Counted from the stretch's first letter, positions 1 to 12,723 are shown. The stretch is DNA of 46,030 nucleotides from Thoreauomyces humboldtii (GCA_027596035.1 JADGJA010000083.1:1-46030), one strand, 5' to 3'. Program-made: numbers and translations. Notes: generated by a model from the sequence alone, not told the origin.

Positions 1-468
1 GACTGGGATGGTTGGGATGGAGGAGATCGTGAAGGGTCGAGCCTGTTGCTCCCATCGCGGGTTTCGGTTTCACGGTGTTGGTGGGAGGACTTGTGATGAG
101 CGGAGGAGAGATCTTGGGAATCTGCGAGATCGACGGACAGGGCCCGTTCGCGTTCCTGGAGTTCCGAACCTCGGGCCTCAATATCAACCTTCAAGTTATC
201 GAGATGCTGTAGCTCGCGACGGATGCGAGTGGCACGGATGTTGACGGCGGACTCTGCAGGGTCAGTTGGGTTTTAATCAATGAAGAGCGTCCTTGGAGGT
301 AGCTCCCGTGTAGTTGATGGACGAGGAGGGGCCGGGACCTGAAGGAGTGGCGGACGTGGGCAGGCCGGTGTCCGGCGGGCTCCTTGACACAGAAGGGAAA
401 TTCTCAGGTGCAGGCACAGCCTTCTTCCTACGGACAGTCGAATTGGACTTGCGGATAGAACCAGCCCG
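1..468 (-). CDS. Partial unknown gene, Ser/Pro-rich then coiled coil, running off the left edge
   Basis: I do not recognise the protein. Two exons can be proposed on the minus strand: 468-339 and 253-1, joined by an 85-nt GT-AG intron (338-254) that keeps the frame (phase 1). The first exon starts directly after an in-frame TAG that is also a TTTTTAG splice acceptor, so more 5' sequence must lie upstream. It reads as basic and Ser/Pro-rich (RAGSIRKSNSTVRRKKAVP, then proline-rich). The second exon reads as a charged heptad-like helix (RIRRELQHLDNLKVDIEAR, then ELQERERALSVDLADSQDL), followed by a His/Ser/Arg-rich tail that is still open at base 1. The donor (GTCCCG) is weak. The calls rest on open frame and amino-acid composition only. 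Confidence 0.4.
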
Positions 469-2197
469 CTAAAAACGACGAGTGCGTGCTGGTCGTCACG
501 ACCGTGTAGCCCGATGGTTGCTGCGAGGTCTGTGACGAAAAAAGGGCCCACAAAATATGTTAGCTGCCAAAGTCCAACTTGGGCAGCACCTCCTGCTCTC
601 GCCGATGATCCTACAAGCTCAGGGAGGTGTCAAAAGACCGCCAACTGCTGGTGATGGCAATGGTGTTGCCCGTGCAAGCTTGCGGTGTGTGTATCCTGAG
701 ATCGGTCGAAAACTGTCTCAGCTGTTAAGGTCAAACGTTGGGCAGCACCTCCTGCTCTCACCAATGGTCCTGCAAGCTCAGCTCGCGTAGATGAACGAGG
801 GTCTCCCGAAGGTCTCTCGATCATGCTATTGTGATCCCGGAAGCCACCCAGCTCTGTGGGAAGAGAAGCTAACGTGAGAACATGGCGCTGGTAGCTGGAG
901 TGGCGAAACCCACTTCGTAAGGGACTCCAGGATGAGGCGCGCAGCTCGAATGGATGAACGAGGGTCCACCGAGTATGCTATCGTGATCCGGGAAGCCTCC
1001 TCGCTCTGTGGGCAGAGAGGGAAGATCTCGAGACATGCTGGAGATGGCGAAACCCAACTGGCTAGGGACTCCAGGATGCTGCGAGCAGCTCGAATGGATG
1101 AACGAGGGTCTCTCGAGCATGCTATCGTGATCCTAGAAGCCTCCTAGCTCTGTGGGCAAAGTAGTTAACGAGGGAAGATGCTAGGGTATCCCTCCAGCAA
1201 GAGAGAATCACGAGAGAGTAGTGATGCTGATCAAGTCTGCAGATCACTTCACCAGCTCGCGAAGGTCTCCGGAGCGGGATGAGAAGAGGATATCCATAAG
1301 CACCGCACACTGCAGGGGATGGACACGAGAGAACAGCTGGCGTGGAATGCGAAGGGGGGAAGGGGGTGAAAAGGCAAGAAAGGGAGCGTTTCGGACGTCC
1401 GTCCCGGACGGAACCCTTGTCTTTGTTGATATCTGACGACTGGACTTGGTCACAGCGAGCCTGGACCTTTCTCCTCCTCGCTGTCCTTTGAGCAATACAA
1501 TGATGATTACACTATACGCAGTTGACGAAGCTCTCTCTTCATTCATTCCCGTCAGTCATGTATTAGAGAACTTCGGTCTCAACAGTTTTTCGTATATTCG
1601 AGTCGGGTCTGAACACGGATACCGCTTCTTCGCCGCTATCGATTCTCGTCCAGTGAGGGCCGTGTTGGATATGAACTCTTCTCAATGAAATCAGTCTGAC
1701 CGTAACCGGATTAAGGTGTCGGACGGGTGCAAGACGACCGATACGGTGAGGAGAGAGAGACGTTAAAACTATGTAGGGGGGCGGGGTGGGATGCTCTATG
1801 AAAAAACGTGTGTTGCGCGCTGTGCTGAGAGGTGCGGGAGAAAGGAGGAAAGAGAATCCACTCCTGCAGATTGCTTCACCCACTGCTTCGCTCGATGGCG
1901 AATCCGATCAGGGTAGGTTACCGGTACTGGTCTTGACCACCAGACGCGTTCTTTTGTATCTGCAATATTTGAATTGAGCTAACGGATGGCGTGCGCGCGG
2001 CCTTGTCGTGTAAGCCAACAGTCGCGTCGGTGTCCCTCAATAGGATTTTAACATAAACCTTGTACAAAAGGGAAAGAGGAGTTGGTCCCAGGGGAAAAGA
2101 GCGTTCGCAGAGCCACGGAAACGACGAGTGAGGAGCGACAGCGACGAGCGAACGAGGCGTCCGTGGCGGCGCAACGCAACCTCCTGCCCTAACCCTA
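469..2197. other. Gene-free stretch with degenerate repeats
   Basis: I find no convincing gene here. All ORFs are under about 110 codons and lack recognisable motifs. 570-1165 holds a degenerate tandem repeat (listed separately). 1200-2190 is unstructured to my eye, with a GGGGGGCGGGG run near 1776. An acceptor-like TTTTTAG at 475-469 (minus) implies that a further 5' exon of the left-edge gene could lie somewhere in this stretch. A telomere-like CCCTAACCCTAGG sits directly before the tRNA. Confidence 0.6.
570..1165. repeat. Degenerate ~144-163 bp tandem repeat, about four units
   Basis: The block GGGCAGCACCTCCTGCTCTC occurs at 581-600 and 740-759. The block starting ATGAACGAGGGT occurs at 791, 954 and 1098, each followed by a TATYGTGATCC stretch and CTCTGTGGG. 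The intervening block GGGACTCCAGGATG occurs near 922 and 1065. Offsets are 159, 163 and 144 bp. Copies differ by substitutions and small indels, and frames are not conserved between copies, so this looks like non-coding minisatellite-like DNA. Confidence 0.75.
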
Positions 2198-2272
2198 GGC
2201 CAAATGTTGGTCTAGTGGCATGATACCCGCTTCGGGTGCGGGTGGTCCCGAGTTCAATCCTCGGACAGGCCC
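2198..2272 (+). tRNA. tRNA-Pro (anticodon CGG), with a 3-nt insertion in the acceptor stem
   Basis: The anticodon stem CCCGC/GCGGG (2226-2230, 2238-2242) encloses the loop TTCGGGT with anticodon CGG at 2233-2235. The T arm is CCGAG-TTCAATC-CTCGG (2248-2264). The 3' acceptor strand is ACAGGCC with discriminator C, as is usual for eukaryotic tRNA-Pro. The expected 5' acceptor strand GGCCTGT is present, but it is split as GGCC-AAA-TGT (2198-2207), leaving a 3-nt bulge. The D arm (TGGTCTAGTGGCATGAT) is normal. There is no anticodon-loop intron. The gene is either a functional variant or a decaying copy. Confidence 0.8.
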
Positions 2273-2279
2273 CAGTACG

Positions 2280-2284
2280 TTTTT
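2280..2284 (+). terminator. RNA polymerase III terminator of the tRNA
   Basis: TTTTT begins 8 nt after the discriminator base, and a second TTTTT lies at 2294-2298 as a back-up. This is the normal pol III stop signal and supports transcription of the tRNA gene. Confidence 0.75.
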
Positions 2285-2842
2285 GCTAATACGTTTTTGC
2301 ACGGTTTGCCGTCTAGTTCGTCCCTGCGCTGCTGCACTCTGATCGTCGTTCACCACAGGTGCATCACGAGTGGAGGGCATCACGTGGATACCCCGGCCGG
2401 CCGGAAATTCTAGTGGCATGCCTGCGGCATGCTACTAGCATTTTCGATAGCTCTGCGATATGGCTTGAGCTAGATCGAGGGGGGGCACCAGAAAGTTGCA
2501 GTTGCATGGCAACTCCAACTGAAATGTTGTAGCATTCGCATGCTGTTTCATCTCAGGATCCCGGTCCAGATTCCTGTCCCATCGAGAGTCCTGCCGCAAC
2601 TAGAGCCTTGCCGGTTGGATAGACAACAGATCACGTCTTGATCTCAGCGGGTTTTGCATAGTAAGAGAGAGATGGGGAGAGTTGCGATGGTGTATTACTG
2701 ATTCACGGTGGCCGGCATCGCTCTTCCCACCGAGGCACCTGATGCTCATCAAACACCCAAGCGCACGTTCAGACCAAAGTGGCAAAATAAAATAGTATTT
2801 GATGTTCTGTTGAGCGAGAAGGGCGAACCCGCCTGTCAGAAA
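2285..2842. other. Intergenic stretch with a hairpin cluster, downstream of PRP43
   Basis: No gene is seen. The interval contains three consecutive inverted repeats between 2410 and 2549 (listed separately). It otherwise serves as the 3' flank of PRP43, whose stop codon is at 2843-2845 on the minus strand. Confidence 0.6.
2410..2549. repeat. Cluster of three inverted repeats (possible stem-loops)
   Basis: Stem 1: CTAGTGGCATGCC (2410-2422) pairs with GGCATGCTACTAG (2426-2438) over 13 bp with one G-T mismatch and a 3-nt loop. Stem 2: 2494-2520 is a 27-nt imperfect dyad (AGTTG and GTTGC arms around ATG, then GCAAC and CAACT). Stem 3: 2521-2549, GAAA...AGCAT-TCGC-ATGCT-G-TTTC. Three hairpins within 140 bp just after a tRNA gene could be a structured RNA or DNA cruciforms. 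No known RNA family is recognised. Confidence 0.55.
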
Positions 2843-5616
<2,774 letters not shown>

Positions 5617-7042
5617 ATGTCGTCTTCATCGACCCCGCCAGCTGCCCTGGTCGCTCTCGTCCATGCTTTCCTCTCGGAGAACGGTGCTCCCAAGGCTGCA
5701 AAGGCTCTCGCCAAGGAACTCCCAGCAGCTACCACCGCGGTCCCTTCTTCCGCATCGAGTCTCGTGGCCTTGTACACCATGTACTTGTCCAGCGGCACAG
5801 ATTCAACGGACAGGTACGTCCTGGGAGCAAAGCTCGTTTTGATCAGTGCAAATGCTAAGTCAGCGTGACCTCTCTGGTAGCAGTAAAACCGACGCGTCTT
5901 CTTCCTCCGAATCAGAATCAGAGTCGAGCTCTGACGACAGCTCCGACGACAGTGACAGCGATTCCAGTAGCAGCAGCGAGGACGAAACGTCTGCGGCGCC
6001 GGCGCCGAAATCTGCTGCCGTCATCCCTTCCCCGGCCGCGTCTTCCACCCCTTCTTCTTCTTCTTCCTCCGACGACTCTTCCTCCGACTCTGACTCTTCC
6101 GATGGCGAAGACGAGGCTGCCGTTGCAGCGACACCGGCAAAGGTTTCCGCCACCCCAGTGAAAGCCGCAAAGTCCGATTCATCGTCCAGCAGCGACGACG
6201 CTTCGTCGTCAGAGTCGGACAGCAGCGACGACGAGGTCGTAGCCGTCAAGATGCCCGCGCCAGCATCGAAGGCCGTTGCCACTCCCGTGAAGGCGGGATC
6301 CTCGTCATCCTCCGACGCCTCTTCGTCCTCGGAAAGCGACAGCAGCGATGATGACGAGAAGAAGACCATCGAGAAGTCCGTCCCCGTCACTACCAGTCCA
6401 GCTGCAAAGGCCAAGGCCGCAACCTCCGACTCGGACGCCTCGTCGTCCTCGGAAAGCGACAGCAGCGACGACGAGAAGAAGGCCGCACCCGTGACACCCA
6501 GTCCGGCCGCCAAGACCAAGCCCGTGGTTTCCGACAGCGATGGCACGAGCTCCGAGGAGAGCGATTCCAGCGACGAGGAGACGCCAGCGGTCCCCGTCGT
6601 CAAGGCGGCAGGCAAGCGGAAGAGGAAGGAGGAGGAGGAACCCGTCGTTGTCGTGGCTCCCGTCGTCCCCGTTGCACCTCCTGCTGCCAAGAAGCAGAAG
6701 AAGGATCATTCCACCGCTCAAGCAGAGGTATTTGTTTACCGACGTTCCCCACTTGTCCTCTTACCTTGAATGCTCACAAAGCCAACCTTGCATCTCTTCC
6801 TCCAGCGATTTCAACGCGTCCGAGTCGAAGACGTGGACGAGAAGGACATCATCGACAACCGATACGAGTCAAAGGGCGGAGCCCACATGAGCTACGGCCT
6901 CCGAGCTCATCAGGATCTCATCGTGACCCGCGGGAAGGGGTTCCGCAAGGAGAAGGACAAGAAGAAGCGCGGAAGTTACAGGGGAGGACAGATCGACACC
7001 AACTCGTACTCGATCAAGTTCGCTCAAAGCGACTCTGACTGA
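5617..7042 (+). CDS. SRP40: Nucleolar phosphoprotein Srp40/Nopp140 (NOLC1-like)
   Basis: Srp40/Nopp140 is a nucleolar and Cajal-body chaperone of box C/D and H/ACA snoRNPs. Three exons (5617-5813, 5881-6727, 6806-7042) give 426 aa. The N-terminus (about residues 5-60) is LisH-like, with ALVALVHAFLSENGAPKAAK and then SSLVALYTMYL as in NOLC1. The centre is about seven acidic serine clusters (SSSSESESESSSDD-type CK2 sites) alternating with basic Lys/Pro/Ala stretches. The last 60 residues are the conserved SRP40_C domain (YESKGGAHMSYGLRAHQDLI, then VTRGKGFRKEKDKKKRGSYR and SIKF). Intron 1 ends in the tandem acceptor TAGCAG, so one residue may be optional. A long antisense ORF over the acidic repeats is a composition artefact. 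Confidence 0.95.
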
Positions 7043-7675
7043 AAAAGCATGGAAAACTCTGACTTGAGAGCGGGGAGCATCGGAGGGAAAGGGTTTGAAT
7101 GGGTTGACATCTTCCGGCGTATAATATTCGGCGTCTCCGGCCCCTTTTCTGGTGTGGTGTGTCCCTTGCCTTCGTATGCCAAAAAGTAATGGATCTCCCT
7201 TGTTCTGTCAAGCGTACGTCTGCCTTTCCATACACAAGCGCTGGTTTAAGTCTATTTTTCGACATTGAAGCGCCAGAAAGGGGCAGCAGGAAGATGACAC
7301 GCTCGGAATGAGGGTTCCGCGAATGTAGAACGAAAAGAAGGGGCAAAAGAACGAGGACGTGCGAAAGAGGAAAAAGGGGCGACTCGCGCGCACAAAGGAA
7401 GGGATGGTGGTGGAGAAAGAAGGGCGGCGTGGGTGAAAGGAGAGTGGGTGAAAGCAGCGGGAAGGAGAAATTATGTACACGTAAGAAGAGCGAAAGCCAA
7501 AAAGAGAGAAGGTAGAGCGGCGGGAGACACCGAATGGTTTCTGTTGAGGGTATGAGAGGATCGGGGGCGAGGGGGGCGAAACAGCGGGCGATGCGCAACA
7601 GGTACACGTACACGAGCTGAGAGCTGCGAAAACGTGTTTATGACACGTGTTCGCTTCGTTCGTAACCGTGCGGCA
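7043..7675. other. Convergent intergenic region between SRP40 and SKN7
   Basis: No gene is seen. It should hold the 3' UTRs of both genes. A CACGTG E-box occurs at 7644-7649, and GTAC cores occur near 7473 and 7600-7612. ORFs on either strand are low-complexity shadows. Confidence 0.55.
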
Positions 7676-10600
7676 TCAGATGTGACTCGCGTTTTTCGGC
7701 TTCTTGTACGCAGCCCCAGAGTAAGGTGCGCCACTACTTATGGCGTCGCTCTTTCGTGGTGCGCGGTTTCCATTGCGGTCCACAGTCCCGTTGACGTCGG
7801 GCATTCCAAACATGTGATCGGCGTCATCAACTCTGTCTCTCGAATGCTTTCGAGATGTCGCGTAGTTGGGTGCAAGCGGTGCTGAAAGAGAAGAGCCACC
7901 CGATGCATTGAAGGTTTGATGCCCCGGAAGAGATCGGTAACTATCTCCGATTATCTCGTTGTCGCCGTCGGCGAGGTACGACTGTTGCTGTTGCTGTTGT
8001 TGCTGTTGCTGCTGCTGATGCGACTGATGTTGCTGCAAGTGTTGTGAATCCATTCGAAGCTGTGTATCTGCAACATTGCGCATCGATTGCTGCTGTAGAC
8101 CTCCCGTTGGTGGCTCAAAGTTGTCAAGTCCCAGCGCGTTCATGTAGCCTCCATCAGAAAGATTTCCGAAAGAGTGAATGCCGAGACCAGCGATGTCCGC
8201 TGCGGAAAGGTTCATCATGTCCGTGTAATCTGGCGCAAAATCAGCGGAAAGGTCCTCGAGCTGTGACGACGGTGCTTGGGTTGCAGGCTCTTTGCCCTTG
8301 CCGATGCCGGCGTGGCCACCGACTTCGGACGAGTCGTTGCCGTGCTGGTCGTCGATCTCGGAGATGCGTCCCGAGACCATGCCATCCCATCGCCGACCCG
8401 ATGTTATCGTTAATGGTATTCCCAGTGCCGCTGCCCGTTGGCCAACCAGATGATTGCAATATCTGAAAGAATATCAATACCTCAGCAGGCGTCTTGAAGA
8501 AAGTTGCTGCTATATAGCAAGCCTCACCTTTCGAGCATAGAAAGCATACTGTGCTTGTTGAAGGGTTTGGCGAGAATATCGTTCATGCCGTTGGCCAAAT
8601 ACGTGATGCAGTCGTTTTCGGTAGTGTTCGATGTCATCGAAATGATAGGCGTGAACTGGTCAAATTGACGAATACGATTCGTTGCCGTCACACCGTCCAG
8701 GTTTGGCATAACAATATCCTGTTTCGACTGTCAATCACCACAAAAGAACAACGCGTTTATTACCACAACCTACCATGAGCACAATATCGTATTTGTTCCC
8801 GACGCCCATGCGCTCCACGGCATCGAGACCATCCACAGCAATGTCGAAAGCACAGCCGAAAACCTGGAGCAGTTTGCTCGACAACTTGCGGCATGTGATA
8901 TCATCCTCCACGAGTAGAACCTTCGGCGGGACAGACCACGGCGGGACGCAAGTGGCACGCGTAACCCGCATGCTGTTGCGAGGTCGCGGCGAGCCGTCAT
9001 TCGAAGACGATCCACCGCCCTCTGCGGATGGTTCATCGCGTCGAGGCGTGAAGCCGCCTACCGTGAATACCGTCAATCCGCCCGGTGCAGCCTGGAAAGG
9101 AAAACCTCCGAGCTGATCCACTGAAGTTGGCGGAAGCACATTGGGAGTACTCTCGGAGTGCACAGGGAAGGTGGACGTTGGCGTGCTGAAAGCGTTGGTA
9201 CTTCCTGTCGCAGGCCCTGATGAACCTGACGAAAGCAAATTCGGCACGTTTTGCATCATACTGTAGGCTTGCTTGACATGTCGACTGATCTCGCTCATTT
9301 GGTGGAGACTCGCCCGTGCGACTTCCTGGTAATTGTTAAACATCTTCTGAGCTTCCTCTTTTGGAACAATGCCGGCGGTACTGTCCAATTCCGTAAGACC
9401 ATACTCCGTTTCGAAAGTCTCGTTGCATTGGAGCATGGGAGAAGGCGAAGCGATGGGAGATTTCGCGAAAGAAAAGGACGTAGTGGAATTGGTGCTCGGT
9501 GCCGCCGTGGACGACGACGGGAGCTCTGGGCGAAGGCCCGCGAGATCCTTCAGTTCCGCTGGGAAGTCTATGCGGAGAACAGGTAAACTATCCGATAAAA
9601 ATAACACCTTCAGGGGAAGACTCGCATCGTACCTGCTGGCTGCTTAATCGCTACATAGTTCACAAGACTCCGAATGACCTGATCCTGCGCCGCCATATTT
9701 TTCCGGAAATTGAGCACTTCCTCGACTACCATCCGGTAATTTCGGCTCAGTCCTTCCAAGTACGATGCAATGTCTGTCTGAAGCTTAGTCAGCCCGTCTA
9801 CTTGCGTTTGAAGATCTGTCGTGTCCTTGCGAAGGTTGGTGGTAACCGTGTCTTCGGTTGCACTGGGGGCTGCTGTAGTGGTCACCGCTGTTGCAGAACC
9901 TTTGCTCTTTGAGGTTGCTTTCCGTCGAATGGACTCGAGCATGTCCTTCTTGTTCAGCTGAAAGTTTGGATGCTGAAACTCCCACGCCTGCAAATGTCAG
10001 GATCAGTATTGCGAAAAGTGGAAATTGGATGCGGACGCCCGAAGTCCTACCATGTCCCCATACAGCTTCCCATCATCCTGCTGAGTACGAATTTTGTGGA
10101 AACCGTACTTGTTCAGCTGGCGAACGAAGGACGCTGGATTGTTGTGCTTGAAATGTCGTGGAAGCACGGTCTTTGCGAACTCATTTGGTTCCTTGACAAC
10201 AAAAGTGTCGCCATGAATTCCCCATCCAACAATGTCTAGTTCCGATGTGTCTTCCAGCATCTTGAAGAGCTTTTTCACGAAATCGGGTACCCCGCCCGAC
10301 GACCCACTGGTCGATTTTTGTCGTGAAACTGTCCCTCCGGATTTGTCTTCCGCACTGGTTTCCTCGGGTGACTTTAGAGGCTGCTGCGTTGTCGGACTAT
10401 CCTCGTTTTTAGGTTCAGCAGCTTCGGTCGGCGTGTCGAGAGGATCTAGAGGCGGCGTCGCTTCGTCATCCTGTTCGGATTCCGCGTGAAGGGACGCCGA
10501 TGAGGGCTGCCGCTCACTGACCGACGCGGAATGTGGATTCCGATCAGGATGTTGTGAGCAGTTGGGGCCTGCATATTGTCCGTAAGGCCGTTGCTGTGAC

Positions 10601-11037
10601 TGCGATGGGCTATGCATTTGCTGCTGTTGCTGAGCAGGTGGATAGACATCACGATATGGAAGGTAAGGACCCGTCTGGACATGCATGGGTGCATGTGGGT
10701 GAGGAGCATAATGAGAAGGTCCGCTGTTGACCTGGGGAGGACCGGGCGGGCCTCCGTAACGGTGGTAAGGCGCGTACGGGTGGTGGCCATATGGTGCGTA
10801 ATTTGATGGCCCACCGGGGTGACCGAACGGATTCGCTGGATAACCGTTGAGCATGCCATTCGGTGGCGGCCCATGCGACTGTTGTTGTTGTTGTTGTTGC
10901 TGCTCGTACCTAGCGTCGTTCGCGTCGCCAGGTTCCTGACGCGGGGCGTAAGGTCGATTCGTTTGATCTGCTGCTGGAACCCCAGGACCCCTCCCTATCG
11001 CTGAGCCCGGATAGGGATAGTCTGCGGGTCGAGACAT
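7676..11037 (-). CDS. SKN7: Skn7-type transcription factor: HSF DNA-binding domain plus response-regulator receiver
   Basis: This is a stress transcription factor of the fungal Sln1/Ypd1 phosphorelay (oxidative, osmotic and cell-wall stress). Five exons (11037-10051, 9987-9633, 9567-8774, 8718-8528, 8462-7676) give 1037 aa in continuous frame. Residues 1-240 are a Pro/Gly/Gln/Tyr/His-rich extension with two polyQ runs. About 246-350 is the HSF domain (VPDFVKKLFKMLED, then HFKHNNPASFVRQLNKYGFH), split by an intron. A coiled coil follows (LQTQVDGLTKLQTDIASYLE). About 660-775 is the receiver: VLLVEDD acidic pocket, phospho-acceptor Asp713 as the first codon of exon 4 (DIVMPNLDG), MTSN and AKPF lysine. 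The tail of about 260 residues has a 12-Gln run. The start is the first in-frame ATG; an upstream acceptor-like CTGCAG leaves a longer N-terminus possible. It is larger than yeast Skn7 (about 620 aa). Confidence 0.95.
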
Positions 11038-12063
11038 CGGAGACTTGGGAATGAATGGGCCCACTGCAGTACGTGAGGCTGTTACTGCCAGCCTGTGATG
11101 CTGCGGGCGCGGAAAGTTCCGTTTTCAAGTTGTCCTTGGGAGCGTCCGATCCTTGGCTTTGATGATGGTCCTCGGTAGTTTCGCTGGATGGCAAGTGGGA
11201 AACGCAGCGCGGGAAAAGAAGAAGGGCAGCCGTACGACGATGGGGTGGGTCGGGTTGGGGTGATGCTGGCCCTCCAGGTTTGTTTACGGGGATGTGCAAG
11301 GAACACAATTTCCAATTGGCATAGGGAGGGTGACACAGGGCCACCGCAAAGGGAGAAAGGGGATGTGCAAGAGGCAGAAGGCACAAGAGCAGTTTTAATT
11401 CCCCACGTACATGTACTGTACACGGCCGTTGGTCCCTAGCCGCTCCAAGGGTGTCTTGGCTTGCCGTACTGTACGTGTACATCTGTACGAGAAACGTATG
11501 TGTATGCGGTCCCGCCTCATGAAGAACCTGTAAGGATACATGTACACCGTATGACAAGAGTGCAAGGCCATGTGTTTAGTCGTCACCGAACTCCCGCGTT
11601 ACTGCAGCTTTAGGTTGCGTGCAGTGGAATCGAAGGCTGCCGACTTCTTTTCCGGCGTATCCCTCTCAGCCATCGTCAAGAAATAGACTCGTCGGAGATG
11701 AGGGGATGTGCGTTGCTGGTCGAGTGTATCATGTTGTATGTACAGTATACATGCACTTCAGTGCTTAGTGCCGTCGCGACACGTGCTGCTTTGACGCTTT
11801 TTAAAAGTCGTGATGATGTAAAAAAACGTTTACTTGCTATGCGAATGGTCGACCTCGATGAAGTGCAGGAAGGGGATGGGCAAGACTCATCCGCGCATGA
11901 GTTGATCACACAGATCGAGACAAAAATGCAAGTAGAGACGTAATGTGAATTATATCAAGAGCGCAACCAAAAGCAAGGATATGTACAGAAGAAAGAAGAA
12001 CGGAACAATGGTATATAGGGGCGAGGCGTTTTGAGTTCCGACGAGAGTACGCGATGAAACCAT
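11038..12063. promoter_or_regulatory. SKN7 upstream region with a GTAC-rich block
   Basis: About 1 kb lies between the SKN7 start (minus) and the bHLH stop (minus). Eight GTAC tetramers fall between 11407 and 11545, including runs such as CGTACATGTACTGTACACG, plus one at 11740. Chance predicts roughly one per 256 bp. A CACGTG E-box lies at 11780-11785. An 81-codon plus-strand ORF (11698-11943) has no recognisable motif and I do not call it a gene. Confidence 0.5.
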
Positions 12064-12723
12064 TCAGCAGAGAAGGCTGTCGACGCTCATGGGCTTTGGG
12101 CGTTGCTGTCCTTGTTGGTGGAGGGGGGCAAAGAAAGGTTGTGCCGGTTCCGGGCTCGCGGGCATCACGCGGTGATGACGACCTCCGGTAGCCAGCAGGA
12201 GCAGGTCGTGAGCTCCGGCGTGCTCGTCGTCATCGGACGTGGAGGAGAAAGAGCGAGGAGCAGCTGGTGTACGATGGGAGGCGGCAGGCGAGGGCAACGA
12301 GGACGCCGATGACCGTTCGAAAGACGGGTGTGGTGCTTGAGGTGGAGATGCCATGTTCCTTGACGATGCGAGTTGATCCGTCTGTTCTTCGATCTGGGAC
12401 TTCAGGGCGTGGATGTACTCTATGGCGTTTTGAAGGATGGAAAGCTTGTGGAGGTTCTCCTGGTTGGTGCAGGATGGGACGAGGTCCTTGAGCTGGAGGA
12501 TCTTGTCGTTGATGCGCTCACGTCGTCGACGCTCGATCGCGCTGTGAGACACCTTCCGAAGATGCTCGCGGTGAAGTTTTGCGGCCTTTGCGTGAGGGTC
12601 TTGGGCCGGTGGGGAGAGAGAGGGCTCTTGCTTGATGTACTGTTGGACGTACGCGTGAGGCGGAGGATAAAGGATCTGAGGCGGAGGAGCCCGATATGTC
12701 GAGGCTAGAGAGTATGATTCCAT
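12064..12723 (-). CDS. bHLH transcription factor, 219 aa, intronless
   Basis: The basic helix-loop-helix domain lies at about residues 55-114: RKVSHSAIERRRRERINDK as basic region and helix 1, then a loop (PSCTNQENLHK), then SILQNAIEYIHALKSQIEEQ as helix 2. The His60/Glu64/Arg basic-region pattern is typical of class B factors that read CACGTG-type E-boxes. There is a proline-rich N-terminus and a Ser/Pro/Ala-rich C-terminus with an acidic patch (SSTSDDDEHAG). No leucine zipper extends past helix 2 beyond a few residues. It is the only confidently called protein gene here without an intron apart from the LACTB2-like gene. I cannot assign an orthologue: INO4-, PHO4- and USF-like factors all remain possible. 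Confidence 0.9.
   Translation of the reverse strand: MESYSLASTYRAPPPQILYPPPHAYVQQYIKQEPSLSPPAQDPHAKAAKLHREHLRKVSHSAIERRRRERINDKILQLKDLVPSCTNQENLHKLSILQNAIEYIHALKSQIEEQTDQLASSRNMASPPQAPHPSFERSSASSLPSPAASHRTPAAPRSFSSTSDDDEHAGAHDLLLLATGGRHHRVMPASPEPAQPFFAPLHQQGQQRPKPMSVDSLLC

Noticed and set aside
5860..6690. 276-codon minus-strand ORF
   Set aside because: It is the mirror of the SRP40 acidic serine repeats (GAC/TCC/TCG codons give open antisense frames). It is low-complexity with no motif.
11698..11943. 81-codon plus-strand ORF (ending ...ELITQIETKMQVET)
   Set aside because: It has an ATG and a helix-like end, but is short, in a promoter-like region, without homology I can recognise.
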